Translations under genes and position numbers: made by a program
Notes under the pieces: generated by a model
Told to the model about the DNA's origin: nothing
Database searches by the model: none
Seen by the model: the letters and a program-made list of their open reading frames with translations, nothing else
NCBI GenBank assembly: GCA_030544235.1
Contig: CM060466.1
Location: 6,873,592 to 6,937,591, forward strand
Direction: 5' to 3'
Length of the DNA stretch: 64,000 bases
Origin: Lepturacanthus savala
Lineage: Eukaryota; Chordata; Actinopteri; Scombriformes; Trichiuridae
Shown here: piece after piece, positions 23,840 to 36,728 of the stretch
Numbering within the stretch: position 1 is the first letter of the stretch
How the letters are laid out: every line of letters begins with the position of its first letter

Positions 23840-24150
23840 CTGAAACAGGTAGTCACCTGAAATGGTTTTCACGCCATAGGTGTGCCTTATCATGGTTAAT
23901 TAGTGGAAATTCTGGCTTTATCAATCATATAGCAATCAATAGCATCAATCAAAGGGTGACTATTGTAAAGATACTAGAATATAATACATGTTTTCAGTTA
24001 TTTCACCTTTTTTGTTAAGCACATAACACCATAAACATGTGTTCATTTATAGTTTCGATGCCTTCAGTGAGAATCTATGATATAGTCATTAAAATAAAGA
24101 AAACAGTGAATGAGAAGGTGTGTCCAAACTTTTGGCTGTACTGTACTGTA
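23840..24150 (-). mobile_element. Tc1-like element remnant (AGTTTGGACACACC terminus)
   Basis: Contains CCTGAAATGGTTTTCACGCC, TTCAGTTATTTCACCTTTTT and the terminus GTGTCCAAACTTTTGGCTGTA. These are the end and subterminal parts of a well-known fish Tc1-like transposon. A second copy is at 41080-41450. Only non-coding terminal portions remain. Confidence 0.7.
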
Positions 24151-24327
24151 TGTATGTGTATATATATACACATAACAACCTAATATGTTAATGTCATGTT
24201 TCATCACATTATTTACTTTTATCCATCCAAACATCCTATTGTTGATGGATAATTCATAATGTGACCGATTATGATCATAAAATATTCAGATTCATTGCAT
24301 GACCGTTCACATTTTAGCCTTAGCAAT

Positions 24328-24394
24328 CTAGCTAGCTATCTATCTATCTATCTATCTAGCCATCTATCTAGCTAGCTAGCTAGCTAGCTAGATA
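24328..24394. repeat. Tetranucleotide repeats (CTAT/AGCT)
   Basis: An interrupted run of CTAT units followed by AGCT units. The AGCT part is self-complementary. Confidence 0.8.
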
Positions 24395-24898
24395 TCTGTT
24401 TAATGCTTCTGCAGGCTACTTCATTGTTTGCCTGGTCATCATCTAAGACTAACCTCAAATGTAATGGTGAGATTTTCATGGGATCCCAAATTAATCAATC
24501 ATCACAAGTTTTTTTTCTCAAGATCACAGGATAATTACAAAATTCTGTCGCCTTTGAATAATTAACTTGTGATTGAGGTAGCACAGACTAACTTACAATT
24601 TAATGATCGGCTTCTGGTGTGTGGAAGCAATGAAAGCATTAATCGTGATTATAGTGTTTTCTTTTACCTCAAAGTTTTAAATGATTTCAAGTTTCAAAGT
24701 GGTTACGAACCACATTATTTGAGATAAATGGGTTTCAATGCTATGAATTCAAAGGTATTTAAACATTAAGCATTCAGTCGTAATGGTATTTTACAATAAG
24801 AACAAAATATGTCCTTAAATAAGCATCAGCAGGAAATCTCCAACTCAAAAGAAAAATATTTATCACTTGTGACTTTGAGTTAATCAAATCATCACAGA

Positions 24899-26090
24899 GT
24901 TTATTTCAATATTGACATATTTTAACCAAATAAGGGGCATTATATACAGAATGAATCATTAGCTCAAATAATTACTTGGACTGGAGTTTTAAATTAAATA
25001 TATTAGAAGAATTTACAGTAACAGTTCATATATGACTACAATAAAAGCAAAGCATACAATTACAATCATCTGTGTCTGAATCATGATTAAAACAACGTTG
25101 CATCCAGGATCCACTTCTTGTGTGATAACGCCTCCACAACAATTCTTTTAAGTCCCGCTTGCAAGATTGTGAGGCCCTGCTGACAGTTTGAGTTGGTTGT
25201 GCAGTCCATTCAAATGACTTTACTTCAGTAGGGTCAACTTTGATCCAGTTAGAGGTAAAACACAGGCTCCGGGGACTCTGTAGCTCCAGGAGACTTTTAG
25301 GCTGCTGCTGCACTCCAAAACAAACAAACAAACAAAAAAAAAAGTACACAAAGGAAAAAAAACAAACAAACATGACCGAAACGAGGCACCAATTTGATCG
25401 TTACGAGAACTAGTTTCGTCCAGATTTTCACAAATATCTCCCTCCGGTACAACTTCACTGGTCACTTGTCAGACATAATGTGATTCGTTGCAGAACATGC
25501 ATGTTCAGTTTTATGGTTATCAAAGCCAAATTCAAAGCTTCATTTGGTTGTACGTATGCCCGTGATTTTGTTCATCCAAACACACTGTCCATCTAAAACG
25601 TCTGTGGTTCTTTTCACGTACAGAAAAGTCCCCAGAGTTGCACTGCTACACAGGGCTGCATTTTTTTTTTAAAGATATCAACATTCAAGTCTAATCAACT
25701 TAGTGGCAATACGAAGCATGTAAAAGCAAATCCATTCTGTAAGGATGCCCCACCCTGACCTCCACCCTGCACGCTCTGCACTTCCCTTCGCTCAGCAAAG
25801 GGCCGCTGTGCTCTGTAGTAAGTCTCATTGATACATAAGGTCCAGATCTTCATTGAGAGTTGAAACGGGAAATATCTTACATGTTACAGTCGAAGCCCCG
25901 TAAGCGACACAAAATGGCTAAGGAGGGATGCAACTGGAAAAAAGGCAAAGAGGGTCTTGGTGTTCAATATGGAAGGTGTCTTAACAGATAGAAGTGCCCT
26001 AGGCGTGTGTTAGGGTTTCAGTAACGTGATGAAGGGCTCAGGGGAGAACAGTGGATGACATCCCAAGAGAGACAAGCCCGACATGCTGTC
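24899..26090 (-). other. zfyve27: Probable 3' untranslated region of zfyve27
   Basis: Follows the zfyve27 stop codon on the minus strand and holds no other exon. AATAAA on the minus strand occurs at about 24899-24904. The extent of the untranslated region is inferred, not demonstrated. Confidence 0.4.
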
Positions 26091-29000
26091 TCATTGTAAC
26101 TTGATGAGAGAGGAATTACAGGCAGCACAAACAAACACAGTCTCTCTCTGGGCCTCTGGAGCTGTGGAAGAAAGAAATCAAACAACGTGATGAGAAGTCA
26201 GAACACAGAAGAAAACAGGAAGAGAGAGCGGATTTTGCGCTTTGACATGATGCCCCTGTGATCTCTCAACGTTAAATATTTGATCCCTTCTCACCTGTTG
26301 CTCCCATGGAAGATCTCGGCACTTTGAACGAGCAGCATCGGGAACAGAAGCTGTTGCCACAGTTACTGCAGTTCCTCTGCAATAGGAAGAGACATCGGGT
26401 TGAAGCTCGTGCCAATGGAAATGGAAGACAAAATTAAATATGTGGATGACGTGAGGCCTAAATATATCTCCGGTTCTTTTAATAAGCTTTCCGTCTCACC
26501 CTTTTCTTCAGCACTGAGAAGACGGCAGTACAGCTAGAACAGTTGCCTTCACGGACAGAAAAAAAAGAGACAGATTTAAGCTTATGATCGAAAGCATCTA
26601 TTCACAACACGCTCTTCTTTCATCATTGAGGTGTAATAAGAGGGAGAAATAAAAGAGAACAGGGTGAGTCCGAGCAGGCAGACCTGTGCTGGTGGTGGGG
26701 TAACGTTTACGCAGTTTCTCTGTCAGCTTAGACACTTTGCTGCGTATCGGTTCGTTACGACTCAGGAGACCGTTTTCGGAGATGGTGTCATACTCAGGAG
26801 CTCCAAGCGGTCCATCGTCGTCCTCCTGAAGAAGAGGGAGAAGGAGGGAGGGGATGAGAAAAAGGCATTACAGTCAGACTTTTGTAGTATGAAAAGTTAG
26901 GAAAACTGAGCCAAACTCAACAGCATGGCAATACTATCACAATTTCAGACAAGTGCTAGGAAAATATAGACCAAGATTGAACAAACATACATGTGTGTGG
27001 AGAAATGGACAGATGTTAAAACTGGATCTATTTGCCAAACATAAGGATACTAAACCCCTCACAGAGCTGAGAAAACAATATCTATCTATACCTAGATGTT
27101 CCACACAAGACTTGTTCACGACTCATACAAGAGGAAGCAAAAACAATGTAATTTTGTTATATACAATTGACAAAATATAATGGAATTTATGTATAAAAAG
27201 CATGATATTCATCTATGTTATCTTACTGCTCTAGCATTTACTAACTTTGCTATTCTATTTACATTATTGAGGATTTTCTTTTAATTCATTAAGCAAATAT
27301 TCTGTGAAAGCACCAACAGTCATTCCTACTACAGTACACTACCACTTCATATGGGACCAGAGAGGAAAAGAGCAATGAATTCGAAGGGAAAGTCTCATAA
27401 AATTACCAAATTACCATCTGTCCTCAACACACAAGACTTTCAGAGAAAATGAAAACTCATTTTCTCCTTGATGTGTAAGAAACATCAATTTGCAACAAGA
27501 AAAACACTGACACTTAAAGCATGAAGAATATGTTATTATGCACCAAGTCAAGTCTGTGTTTCATGTGCTATGACACACACACAATAGAGTATTATTAAAA
27601 ATGGTTTAAGGAGGGGAAAGCTGACGTCACTAACATGCATGTTGTGTCTATGAACATGTTTTCACTGAGGTCAATAATTACGGGCCTGCGTATTATACTG
27701 TGTTACCCATCACTATTGCATAACTCCTGCCCAGGGAACAAACACATGAGCGGATGGATGGAGGGTTACTGAGAAATCTACTTACCACTAAGACCAAAGG
27801 CGTTTCCTTATCGAGAAGTAAAACAACACATGAGAACAATGTTACCCACAACCACCGATTCAGCATCGCTACACATGAAGATACTAAAACCAGGCTTCAA
27901 GTAGCGGATTTGTAGCATGTATAATAGAAAAGGTCACGTGTCAAATGGGTTCATATAGGCGAGTTTGTGCACTAGCCATGGAGTAACACACTCACCTGCA
28001 AGGCAATTGCATTTTCCTTGAGTGCAGCAGACAATAGAGATAAAACAGGAAGTAAGAAGTAAGAAAGGAAGATCAATTTATTTCATATTTAACTTTTTCA
28101 ACTCTCTGCAAAACAGCGAATAGGCTAATTACCCAACATGTTGTACCGTTCCTTTAATATTTACCAGAAAAGGGACACTGTAAAGTTTCGATATCTGTAA
28201 TTCCAACATCAGATCTGATTATTATGAGGGAGAAGTTGACAGAAAAGAATGAAACTGCAGGGGATTGCAGCAAGGTGTCGTAGATTAGAGGTAAAACTGT
28301 GATATAAACATTAAAGCACATAATAAATGATTGTTTTTACCTCAATAGCGTCCTTAAATTCATCATCAGGCTCTGCCTCCTCTGCTTCCTCCACACTCCC
28401 GGGAGACAAGTCCTGTAATAGAACACACGTTGATAAATGTATACTTGTTGTAATGATCAGCAAATATTCTTCCGTTACTTTAGCATGAGGCTTATTTTTT
28501 CAGTTTTTCTGATCTAAATGACAATAAATATGGAATATCTCTACAATCAGAAAGGCTATATACTTAAACCTGGTATACAAATGAAACTACATTACAACGT
28601 GAGGCGAGTACAGAAATGTTTGAATCAATTCATGTTGTTGTTACAGAGCAAATAGACTATAAAAAAACTATCTTTATGTTTTGTGTATTTAAAAATACCT
28701 CATTTATTGGTAGTGGTAGTAGTAGCTGAGGTTTTCTCATATGATATATGTATAAAATTCAATTGTAGCCCTGTATTGGGGGTTTGGATTTAACCTTGAT
28801 CACAGATAAATATATTATTTTAGAGAATCCATGCTTTTGCTGAGTCACAACAGAAAAAGTGGCAGGACTCCATGCAGGAATATGCATTATTGTACTAGAT
28901 GAATATATTGGGATAAACTGGATAAGAAGCTTACAGCCATGGTTGGTTTTATAATAATCCTTCAGAGTTCAAACCCACTTCTCTCCACACCGTGCTCCAC

Positions 29001-32000
29001 ATGCTCACCTCCAGAGTAGTTGGTGTGGGGGTTCTGTCCAATATGTTGCTCAGTTCCTGTTCTTCGCGTGCTGCCTCACAGGCCTGGACCTGGCCCACAA
29101 GGAACAGCTTCCTAAGATCCATCAAAACTAGAACAAAAAAAAAGAAAAGGAAACACTTGGCTTTCCTTCCTTCAAATGACTCTGTTGTGTGGCCCATGCT
29201 GCTATCAGACAGGATGAATTCACCTCTGCAGAAGTCTCTGTTCCACAGGAAGATGGTGCTGTTGAGCCCCGCGAGGACCCAGCCCACAGGAGCGACGTAG
29301 AGCAGACTCAGCACTAATAACATGCCTCCATAGAACCTGGAGGGGGATATTACAGATGTCAGATCGCCATGGAGATGATTGATCAACTGGTATAATCTTA
29401 CAATGGCTGGACGTTAATTTAACACAGTAACCTTGGTGTAAATAAGACAAATCAGCTGTTAATAAGGGTTTGCGCTAGTTTACATGTTAACATCCTACGT
29501 CTACTTTTACTTTGTTTGGTTTAAAGGTACAGTGCATAGTTTCTAGCAGCATCTAGTGGCAGGGTTGCAGTATCTGTATGGCCGGGCATCATGATCATGG
29601 TGAGCTTTGCAGAGAGAGAACCATTCATCATGTAGGTACCAAAAAATGAAAGAAAACGTCTCAATCTAAAAATAAAATATAGTTATATTGATTATTAAAA
29701 CATACTTCTAAGTAGAAAAGCCCTCCAAGCATATTGTGACTCCCACTCCACATTCTTCTGGATCTTTAATCTTTAATTTAATCCTAATATAAAAAAAAAT
29801 ATTCTTTAATTGATCTGTTCATGGTACCATTCCCAGTATTTACTGGAAATCTGACAAAAATCCGGCCAAAATATTACATTCCATTTCATGATGGACCTTT
29901 AAAGTAATCACAAGATTGTGTGACTGTAGTAAAAAAAGGGGATTATGTTAAATTCTGCTGGAGCTATTCTTGGCCATGTCCTTCTTCTAAAAGATATCTT
30001 TGATCTCAATGGGACAAAGCTGATTAAATAACAACGTTTGGCACCTGACAACATCAGTGCAGAAACAAAGAATAACTAATCAGCTGTGAAAGACGGTGGG
30101 AAACGATCAAGCCGTTGAGTGATAACCGCTCAAATACAGAGGGCGTGTCTGTTTTCACATACAGACCTTGATGACTTGGTGTGATTGTCCCAGTAGAGAA
30201 CTTTGTAAAAACTTTCGGCTGACTGACAGGCAGAGGACAACATGTCATCCAGGTGCTTCAACCTGATGAAGACAGGAAACATGAGCCCAAACACAAACAG
30301 GAGAAGAACAAACAAACAATGACGAATGTCTTGGACAAATATCACATGAGTGTGAGCCATGGTGTGTGAACCTGCTCCCAAAGAGAGGCAACTAATGGAT
30401 ATGTCTTTATTAAGTCTATAAATTATTGTCTTGTCTATGAAATGTTCAAATTAGTGAAATGGTATAAAACAAATTAAATAAGCAGTACCTTTAACACATT
30501 TGTGAAGCTAAGATGAACAAATTCTGAGGTAAAATGATTAATCAACTGACAGAAAATTAAATCTGCAAACACGTTGCCAATTAAATCAAAGTTTTAGTGT
30601 TTTTTTTTAAGGAAAAATGCCAAATATTTGGTAGTAGCAGCTTCACAATGTGAGGTTTTCAAGTCACTTAATGCAATACATCACATTTGGGTTTTGAATC
30701 ATTGATTAGAAAATAAAATATTTGACCTCGAGTTGTTTATATATAAAATAATAACAGGCATTTGTCCTGATTTTGACATTTTATAGACAAAAAATATCAA
30801 TTGATCATCAGATTATCACTAGTTAGTTAGTAGCCCCAAACTCCCTGGTAACACTTTATAATAACTATCTGTTATAACTAGTTAATAGACATCAATAAAC
30901 TGTTAATTGTTTAATTATAAAAGACGTGTGACCAGTTTGTTAAGGATTTATAACAATGCCTTATAAATAGTTAATAGATGGCTTGTTAAATAAGGATTTA
31001 TAACTGTGTCTTATAGCCAATAGATACATTTTTAGTTAGTGAGTTATAAATGACTTGTTAACTGTATGTTAATGATTTATAACCAACTTTTAAATTAAAG
31101 GAATATAATAATTAACAGTTAATAAATGAGGAATAGTTGCAACTTTAGAATAACATCCCTACAACATATAAATTATTGATACTGATACTAACAATTCATT
31201 AGTAAGTTATTCACTTATAGCTAGTTCATGCTAATTTATAAAGTATAGTTATAAATCACTAACAGTTATAAGTCATTTCGTTAACAACTTGTACGTTTTC
31301 TATTGGCTATCAGGCAGAGTTTTAAATCCTTAAAACTGTTTACAAACACTTATCTCATTAATTAACAGTTTACTAATGATCTATTACCTAGTTATAAGGG
31401 ATAGTTATTATAATATTATTATTATTAGTTACATATATGGGTAACTCTCTCTCTCTCATTGCCAACATCACACATTAATAGGGCACATGACCCGATCCCC
31501 TGCAGCGTTTCCTTACAGGTCTTTGACTTCGAGCATGGCCTCCTGTTTGGTGAGATGCACCGTCTGCAGGTCTCTGCGATGCACGGCATGATAACGCCTC
31601 TTCTGGAGCTCCGCTTCCGAGTATCTGCCCTGGCACCTGTCCTGCAGGTAACCCAGGGCGGCGGGCAGCGTCGCTGCCACCACGCCCACCGAGAACCAGC
31701 CCACTGGACACCGGAGAAGCAGGCAGAATAGTAAGCCGATAAATTATTCAAGGCTCTTTTCAAAATGCGAACGATGGATCAATATTAATGCCCAACGCCG
31801 CTTACCTTCGTTAACGGTGCAGAAAAAAACATTGAGGAATATACAGACGAGCAGAGAGCACAGAGGCATCTTCCAGCTGGTGGATAAGAAGAGAACAGCA
31901 TGTTTAAAACCTAAAATTTAAACATGGTTCCCTGCAATCAAGGGGGGAAAAAAATGATACCAAGAGGTGGATACACACTTGAGGAGGAAGCGGACGAGCT

Positions 32001-32211
32001 CCACGGCATCAACGACTGGTTCTAGGAACAGAGCCATTCTCTTGTAGGACACCACCATGTTAAAGAGGTCAAAGTTGGGGGTCGACCGGGGGCTCCCCAG
32101 CTCGGAGGCGTCGGGGGATCCCGGAGTCTCTTTGGATAACGAGTGCACCAGCTCCGCCCGTTCCCCCGGACCCTGGGAAGGGTCGTGGGATGCTGTTGCA
32201 CTGTGCATCAT
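26091..32211 (-). CDS. zfyve27: Protrudin (ZFYVE27), ER membrane FYVE-domain protein
   Basis: Protrudin promotes neurite outgrowth by linking the ER to late endosomes and recycling traffic. Thirteen minus-strand coding exons, all with GT and AG borders: 32211-31979, 31876-31806, 31703-31517, 30262-30167, 29336-29224, 29127-29009, 28412-28341, 28016-27996, 27806-27786, 26825-26684, 26546-26500, 26376-26295 and 26161-26091. Joined, they give 424 residues (human about 411). Hydrophobic segments lie at about 82-98, 103-120 and 197-227. An FFAT motif EFKDAIE (291-297) preceded by acidic residues should bind VAP proteins. A coiled coil (about 335-355) leads to a C-terminal FYVE-type zinc finger (about 359-420; GNCSSC, RNCSNCGNSFCSRCC, CAAC). 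ATG 32211 was chosen because the acceptor lies just upstream; a second ATG follows at 32208. A noncoding first exon starts transcription near 34361-34440. Two 21-nt microexons follow the FFAT motif. Confidence 0.95.
27786..27806 (-). other. zfyve27: 21-nt microexon encoding ETPLVLV (zfyve27)
   Basis: Bordered by AAG on the 5' side and GTAAG on the 3' side, phase 0. The residues match human ETHLVVL directly after the FFAT motif, so this exon is probably constitutive. Confidence 0.85.
27996..28016 (-). other. zfyve27: 21-nt microexon encoding ENAIALQ (zfyve27), candidate neuronal exon
   Basis: Bordered by an acceptor CACTCAAG and a donor GTGAGTG, phase 0. The upstream intron ends CTGCTGCACTCAAG, with UGC motifs a few bases before the acceptor, the arrangement recognised by the neuronal splicing factor SRRM4. 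It has no counterpart in the standard human protein. It sits where the 7-residue insert of the neuronal isoform protrudin-L is described (between FFAT and coiled coil). Confidence 0.75.
29524..29905. repeat. Dispersed inverted-terminus repeat in zfyve27 intron
   Basis: Starts TTAAAGGTACAGTGCATAG and ends GATGGACCTTTAAAG, which is inverted relative to the start. Same family as 18846-19020. Confidence 0.5.
30842..31412. mobile_element. MITE family C, palindromic element in zfyve27 intron
   Basis: Left terminus GGTAACACTTTATAATAACT, then GTTATAACTAGTTAATAGA. The right side carries the inverted CTATTACCTAGTTATAAGG and AGTTATTATAAT. The interior is made of AT-rich variants of the same words, so the whole can fold into a long hairpin. 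Ends 105 bp before exon 31517-31703. Confidence 0.6.
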
Positions 32212-32318
32212 CCTTCCTGTGCAAGACAAATATTCTGATATTTAAAAGAAAAAAGCCTCCTACACAATTACCATTTAAAAATTCCAGACTAGAAAACTTT
32301 AATACATTAGCTTCCTGA

Positions 32319-32570
32319 TGCAATGAGCAAACACATTGTTCCATTAGAACACTGGACTGATAGTTGCTGGAAATGGGCCTCTATACACCTATGTAGATAT
32401 TGGCCAAAAACCATATATTTGCAGCTAGAATAGTCATTTACCACATTAACAATGTATAGAGTGTATTTCTGATTAGTTTGAAGTTATCTTCCTTGAAAAA
32501 AATTGTGCTTTTCTTTAAATAAATAAGGAAATCTCTAAGTGACGCCAAACTTTTGAACAGTAGTGTAAGA
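32319..32570 (-). mobile_element. MITE family A copy 3 (zfyve27 first intron)
   Basis: Reverse orientation, truncated on the left. It contains GGACTGATAGTTGCTGGAAA and ends with CGCCAAACTTTTGAACAGTAG, the family terminus. It starts about 100 bp from the first coding exon of zfyve27. Confidence 0.78.
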
Positions 32571-32984
32571 TTTCCTTCATATTTTTTAGTACCTTGTCTA
32601 AATGGGTGGAAAAAAAGCGAAACAACTGAATTTTCACAGCATCTGAAGCCGTGTTTATTCACCGTGTCCATGGACATGACATTTACTTTTCTGGTAATTA
32701 TTGTATAATTCATAAATGTTCAGACAAACTAAATATTTGATTATTTGTGTGTTATATGTGCAATTCATTGTTTATGATGCGGTTGATGCATGTATTAATT
32801 CATTAACGGGGCACAAAGAGCCATCGATTCAGTTACGCAGCCTTTAATCTAATGAAAACTACTCTTGCTACAGTTGTTGTTTTACACATTTTTTGGAAAC
32901 GTCTGCCTGGTAATTAAATTTACAGCCAAGTTTTAAGTGTTTTAGCAATAGTAAATTACGTCTGCAAAGGCAAAAAACCTTAGA

Positions 32985-33130
32985 GCTGCAACTAATGCTT
33001 ATTTTTATCACCGATTCATGTGTCCATTACTTTCTCAATTAAACTGACAAGTTGTTTGGTCCATAAAATGTCAGAAAATGGTGAAAAATGTTGATCACAG
33101 TTTCTCAAAGACTGCGAATCAATGACAGCA
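32985..33130. mobile_element. hAT-like MITE family D fragment
   Basis: Contains GAGCTGCAACTAATGC, TTGTTTGGTCCATAAAATG and TGTTGATCACAGTTTCTCAAAG, words shared with the copies at 2928, 33810 and 38140. Fragmentary. Confidence 0.45.
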
Positions 33131-33809
33131 GAAGGCAATTCATTATCAGTGAATCTACTTATTTATCAGAAACTTCCCTGAATCTTTAAAAGGTTCTAAT
33201 CATAGAAAGTAAGATTTTAATTCTAACAAAAGTTTGGTGTTCTATAAATATTCTGCCAGGTTTCAAAACTTCTCAAATCTAAAGAGAAATGCACACAGCC
33301 CATATTCGCCATCAGGATTTCCGTGAAGTTGTGATTAATATTTGGCTTTTTTATTCTTGATTATGGCGGTTTCAGTTTATAGGATTTCCTACACTTCCTA
33401 TTATAAAAAGTCTTAAAGCAAATATCTTATCAGATGGGGACCAAGGTCTAGATTTTGTGACTTAAACAGTCCTTGGCGTGAGAAAGCTTGAGAACTACTG
33501 CTCTAAATGATGAGGATTGATCAGTTTGTTATCTCTAACAAAGACAATGAACGATCTGCCTCTCACAGCTTGATTGAAGTTGTCTGTTGAGTTAATCAAT
33601 GAAGGACACAGCTTGATCTGACATTGTTATCTTAAACCACTTCCTACAGATGTCACCATCTATGCATGTTTCTACGGCACTCCTAATCTCTGGGAAACAT
33701 TAGAATTAATAAGAGGAAACCACCTTGCTTTGTTTTTTCCTAATACCTTGTTTAGTGAAAAAATGCACAAATGTGACTTTTAACTGCTTATGTTTAAATG
33801 TGTATAACT

Positions 33810-34130
33810 GATGATCGGTCGATTAATCAATAAACTGCCACCTATTACTTTAATCACCAATTATTTTGAGAATCAGTTGATCTGTTTGAGTCTGTTTTTA
33901 AGAAGAAAATGACCAAATTCTCTGGTTTGAGCTTCTCAATTCTGATTATTTTCTGTTTTTTTTAATCTTCTATAGTAGTAAACTGATGATCTTTGGGTTG
34001 TGGATTGTTGATCTGGACAAAAAAAGACAATGTTCAGCTTTAGGAAACAGTGACTGACCTTTTACACCATTTTATGAACCAAACAACTAATCGACTCATC
34101 GATTCAATAATCTATAGACTAAACCACTAT
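33810..34130. mobile_element. hAT-like MITE family D copy
   Basis: TGATCGGTCGATTAATCAATA to AACTAATCGACTCATCGATTC, with the shared interior AAATTCTCTGGTTTGAGCTTCT. Same family as the copy at 38140-38420. Confidence 0.55.
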
Positions 34131-34360
34131 CAGAATAAGAGGCTATAACATTACATGACTCGTTTTATTCTTTATTCTACCTTTCAATAATGAATTCAGA
34201 CTATTATTGTGGCCCGAAAGAAGCAGCATCTTTAAATCATCGCCACAGCGTCAAAACAGGAAATTTGAAGTCTTTCAGCTGACAGGAGGACATTTTAAAC
34301 ATCTTATAGTTACTCCGGAACTGATCATATGATCCTCTTTGAATGCAGGAGATAACTTAC

Positions 34361-34445
34361 CCCGGAGCTACGTGTCCAACTTGTGGTGAAGCAGCAGCAG
34401 CAGCAGCAGAGAGAGAAGCTTTAGGAGAAGCTAGCAGACATGATT
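34361..34445 (-). other. zfyve27: Noncoding first exon and promoter of zfyve27
   Basis: A minus-strand exon ends CTCCGGG with a strong GTAAGTT donor (34360 leftwards). It splices in position to the acceptor just before ATG 32211. A short CAG run (about 34390-34408) lies in this exon. The transcription start is not defined. Confidence 0.6.
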
Positions 34446-34735
34446 CGTCTGCTTGAAGGAACAGGAAGAGCCTCCAGACTCAACATGACAGCAGCTCCGC
34501 TTCCTGTGTGAACACCGATGTGTGCAAACGGAGCGTTTTTTAGACAAGTGCCGCACTGTCTGCGGCGAAAAGCGTAAACAAAAGCAGCTGTTTTGGGCTG
34601 CGGAGGCTGCTCGTTCCCAGCTAGCCGCGTTAGCACTTCCTTGTTTAATCCAGACCGGATGAATGGATGGCAGAACAAAAAGGGGCGTATGCCTGATACA
34701 GTCGATCGCAGAGCAGAGTGGTGTCTCTCTCTCTT

Positions 34736-34748
34736 CCTCTTCCTCCTC

Positions 34749-34819
<71 letters not shown>

Positions 34820-34835
34820 TTCTTCTTCTTCTTCA
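34736..34835. repeat. (TTC)n polypyrimidine tract
   Basis: About 100 bp of TTC/TCC units, a mirror-repeat polypyrimidine tract able to form triplex DNA, roughly 300 bp upstream of the zfyve27 first exon. Reading frames across it encode only Ser, Phe or Leu runs and are not genes. Confidence 0.9.
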
Positions 34836-34889
34836 GTTTTTTGGTTGTCTTAATAGTATCCCTTTACTTAATTTTTTTAAAGATTTGTT

Positions 34890-35870
34890 TTATTATTCAA
34901 TAAAAAATGTTGCTTTGATCAAAAAACAAAGAGTGTTTGTCTTTATAATTCAATCCCAAAAGTTGCTTCAAAATAATAATAATAATAACAATAATTCAAT
35001 CAACTGAACGCTAAAAAAAGGATTTGAACACTTTTCCGGTCTTAAAAATGTTGCATTACAACCATCTACTGGATTTAAATAAATAAAATGAAAGAGTAAC
35101 AACCGCTTTACTATGGAGGTAGATTTATTTTTTTTATTATTGAATAAAAATGTTGCTTTGATGTTGTTTGTTCGGGCCATATTATGGGTAGGATGTTTAA
35201 AATAATAATAATAATAAGAAGAAGAAGAAGAAGAAATTTCAATGGTAAATTCACTTAAATCAAACATGTTTTTAATCAACTGAATGCTAAAAAGCTTGCT
35301 TCAATCAAAAAAAGGGGAAAAAGTGTTTGAATGCAGAGAATAAATTTGAGACTTAAAAAAAAGGATTTGAACACTGTTTTTCTTTGATTAATTTTTTTTT
35401 TTGTGTGGTTTGAAGCAACTTTTTAAGTAACGTTGTTTTGTGTTTAGACCAAATTACAGGTAGAACATTTGTGTCTTTATTATTCAATCCCCAAAATTTG
35501 CTTTAAAAATAATAATAATGATATTTTCAATAATAAAACCACTTAAATCAAAGTAAAAAAACAACTTTTTCAATCATAGAATAAAAGTTTTTGATTGGTT
35601 TTGCATTGCTGCCATCTACTGGATGAAACTAAATCAAATTAAAGCATAACAGACCTTTTACTGTGGAGGTAGATTTGTTTCTTTATTATTCAATCAAAAA
35701 GAATCTTGCTTGAATGAATCTATCAAATCGATCATATATTTTCAATTAAAAACAAATTCACTTCAATCAAAAATTCAATCTTTTTCAACTAAAGAAAAAA
35801 GTGTTTGAATGCAAAAAACATTACATTTGAGATTAAAAAAAAGAATTTGAACACAGATCTCCCCCTGATT
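34890..35870. repeat. Diverged direct repeats of about 550 bp
   Basis: TTGCATTACAACCATCTACTGGAT (35051) and TTGCATTGCTGCCATCTACTGGAT (35605) head two similar stretches that both continue to CTTTACTATGGAGGTAGATTT or CTTTTACTGTGGAGGTAGATTT. Flanking words TTTGAACACTTTT and TTGCTTCAA recur several times. Possibly an old tandem insertion of one element. Confidence 0.5.
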
Positions 35871-36728
35871 ATTTCTGCCTGTATAACTCTGTCTGGACAG
35901 TCCAGCTTCCATGCTGCAGGATTCACTTTGTAAAGACACCTTGGATTTGGCATCGATGCAAAACAGAGAGAGTTGTGTGTAGTTTTTTGAATAAAGTAAT
36001 TGAAGTCTGGGTCTAAAGATGGAAACGTGTTTCTAGTTCTACATAAACGGTTTAGGGAGGCAGCTTATGGGTTACAGGGTTTGGTCGTTGTGTCATAAAT
36101 TCCAGTCTTTTTTGCAAAATAACTGAGAGAAAAAACAGCTGAAACATCAATATGAGATTTCAAGTATTGCATAATGATGAAAATTCCAGTATTGTAATAT
36201 TGCACAGATGTGATGCACACACACTATAGCAGCTCAGTAAAAGATCGACAATGAAGCAGCGGATCATATATTGTCGACTGATACAGAAAGACAAGCTAAG
36301 CTGAAGCTGATTGGTTATTAGAACAGTAGAACAATAATAGTTGTAGTGGTTGATTTTACATTAACAGGCTCTGTATCTGCTACCAGACGGTGGTTAGTCG
36401 TATTCTAGAAATAAAATATGTGAAGGATGCTTCAAGACTCTATGTCCCTGGTTAACTATTAACTAGCTTTTCCTCAAAGATGGTCTGAAAGTGAATTAAT
36501 GTGGACTTCCCATTAGCACCAGCATAAGCTATATTCTTCCTGGGGCACATTAGATCATACACACATTTACACAAAACCAGCGAAACTCAGTAAATTAACA
36601 ATCAATTTCATGAGGAAGAGAAGCAAAATGAAGATCTTTTAACAAATGTTAAGCAAATTAGGGGCGTGCATGCAGGAGCAAAAAGGAAAAAGGAAAAAAG
36701 GGCATAGTATGTCCTATGTATACTGAAG

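Noticed and set aside
28949..29386. Single 145-residue minus-strand protein
   Set aside because: Reads through the zfyve27 intron between exons 29009-29127 and 29224-29336; the exon-only reading fits protrudin.
34593..35007. Poly-Ser, poly-Leu and poly-Phe frames
   Set aside because: Translations of a TTC microsatellite in three frames.
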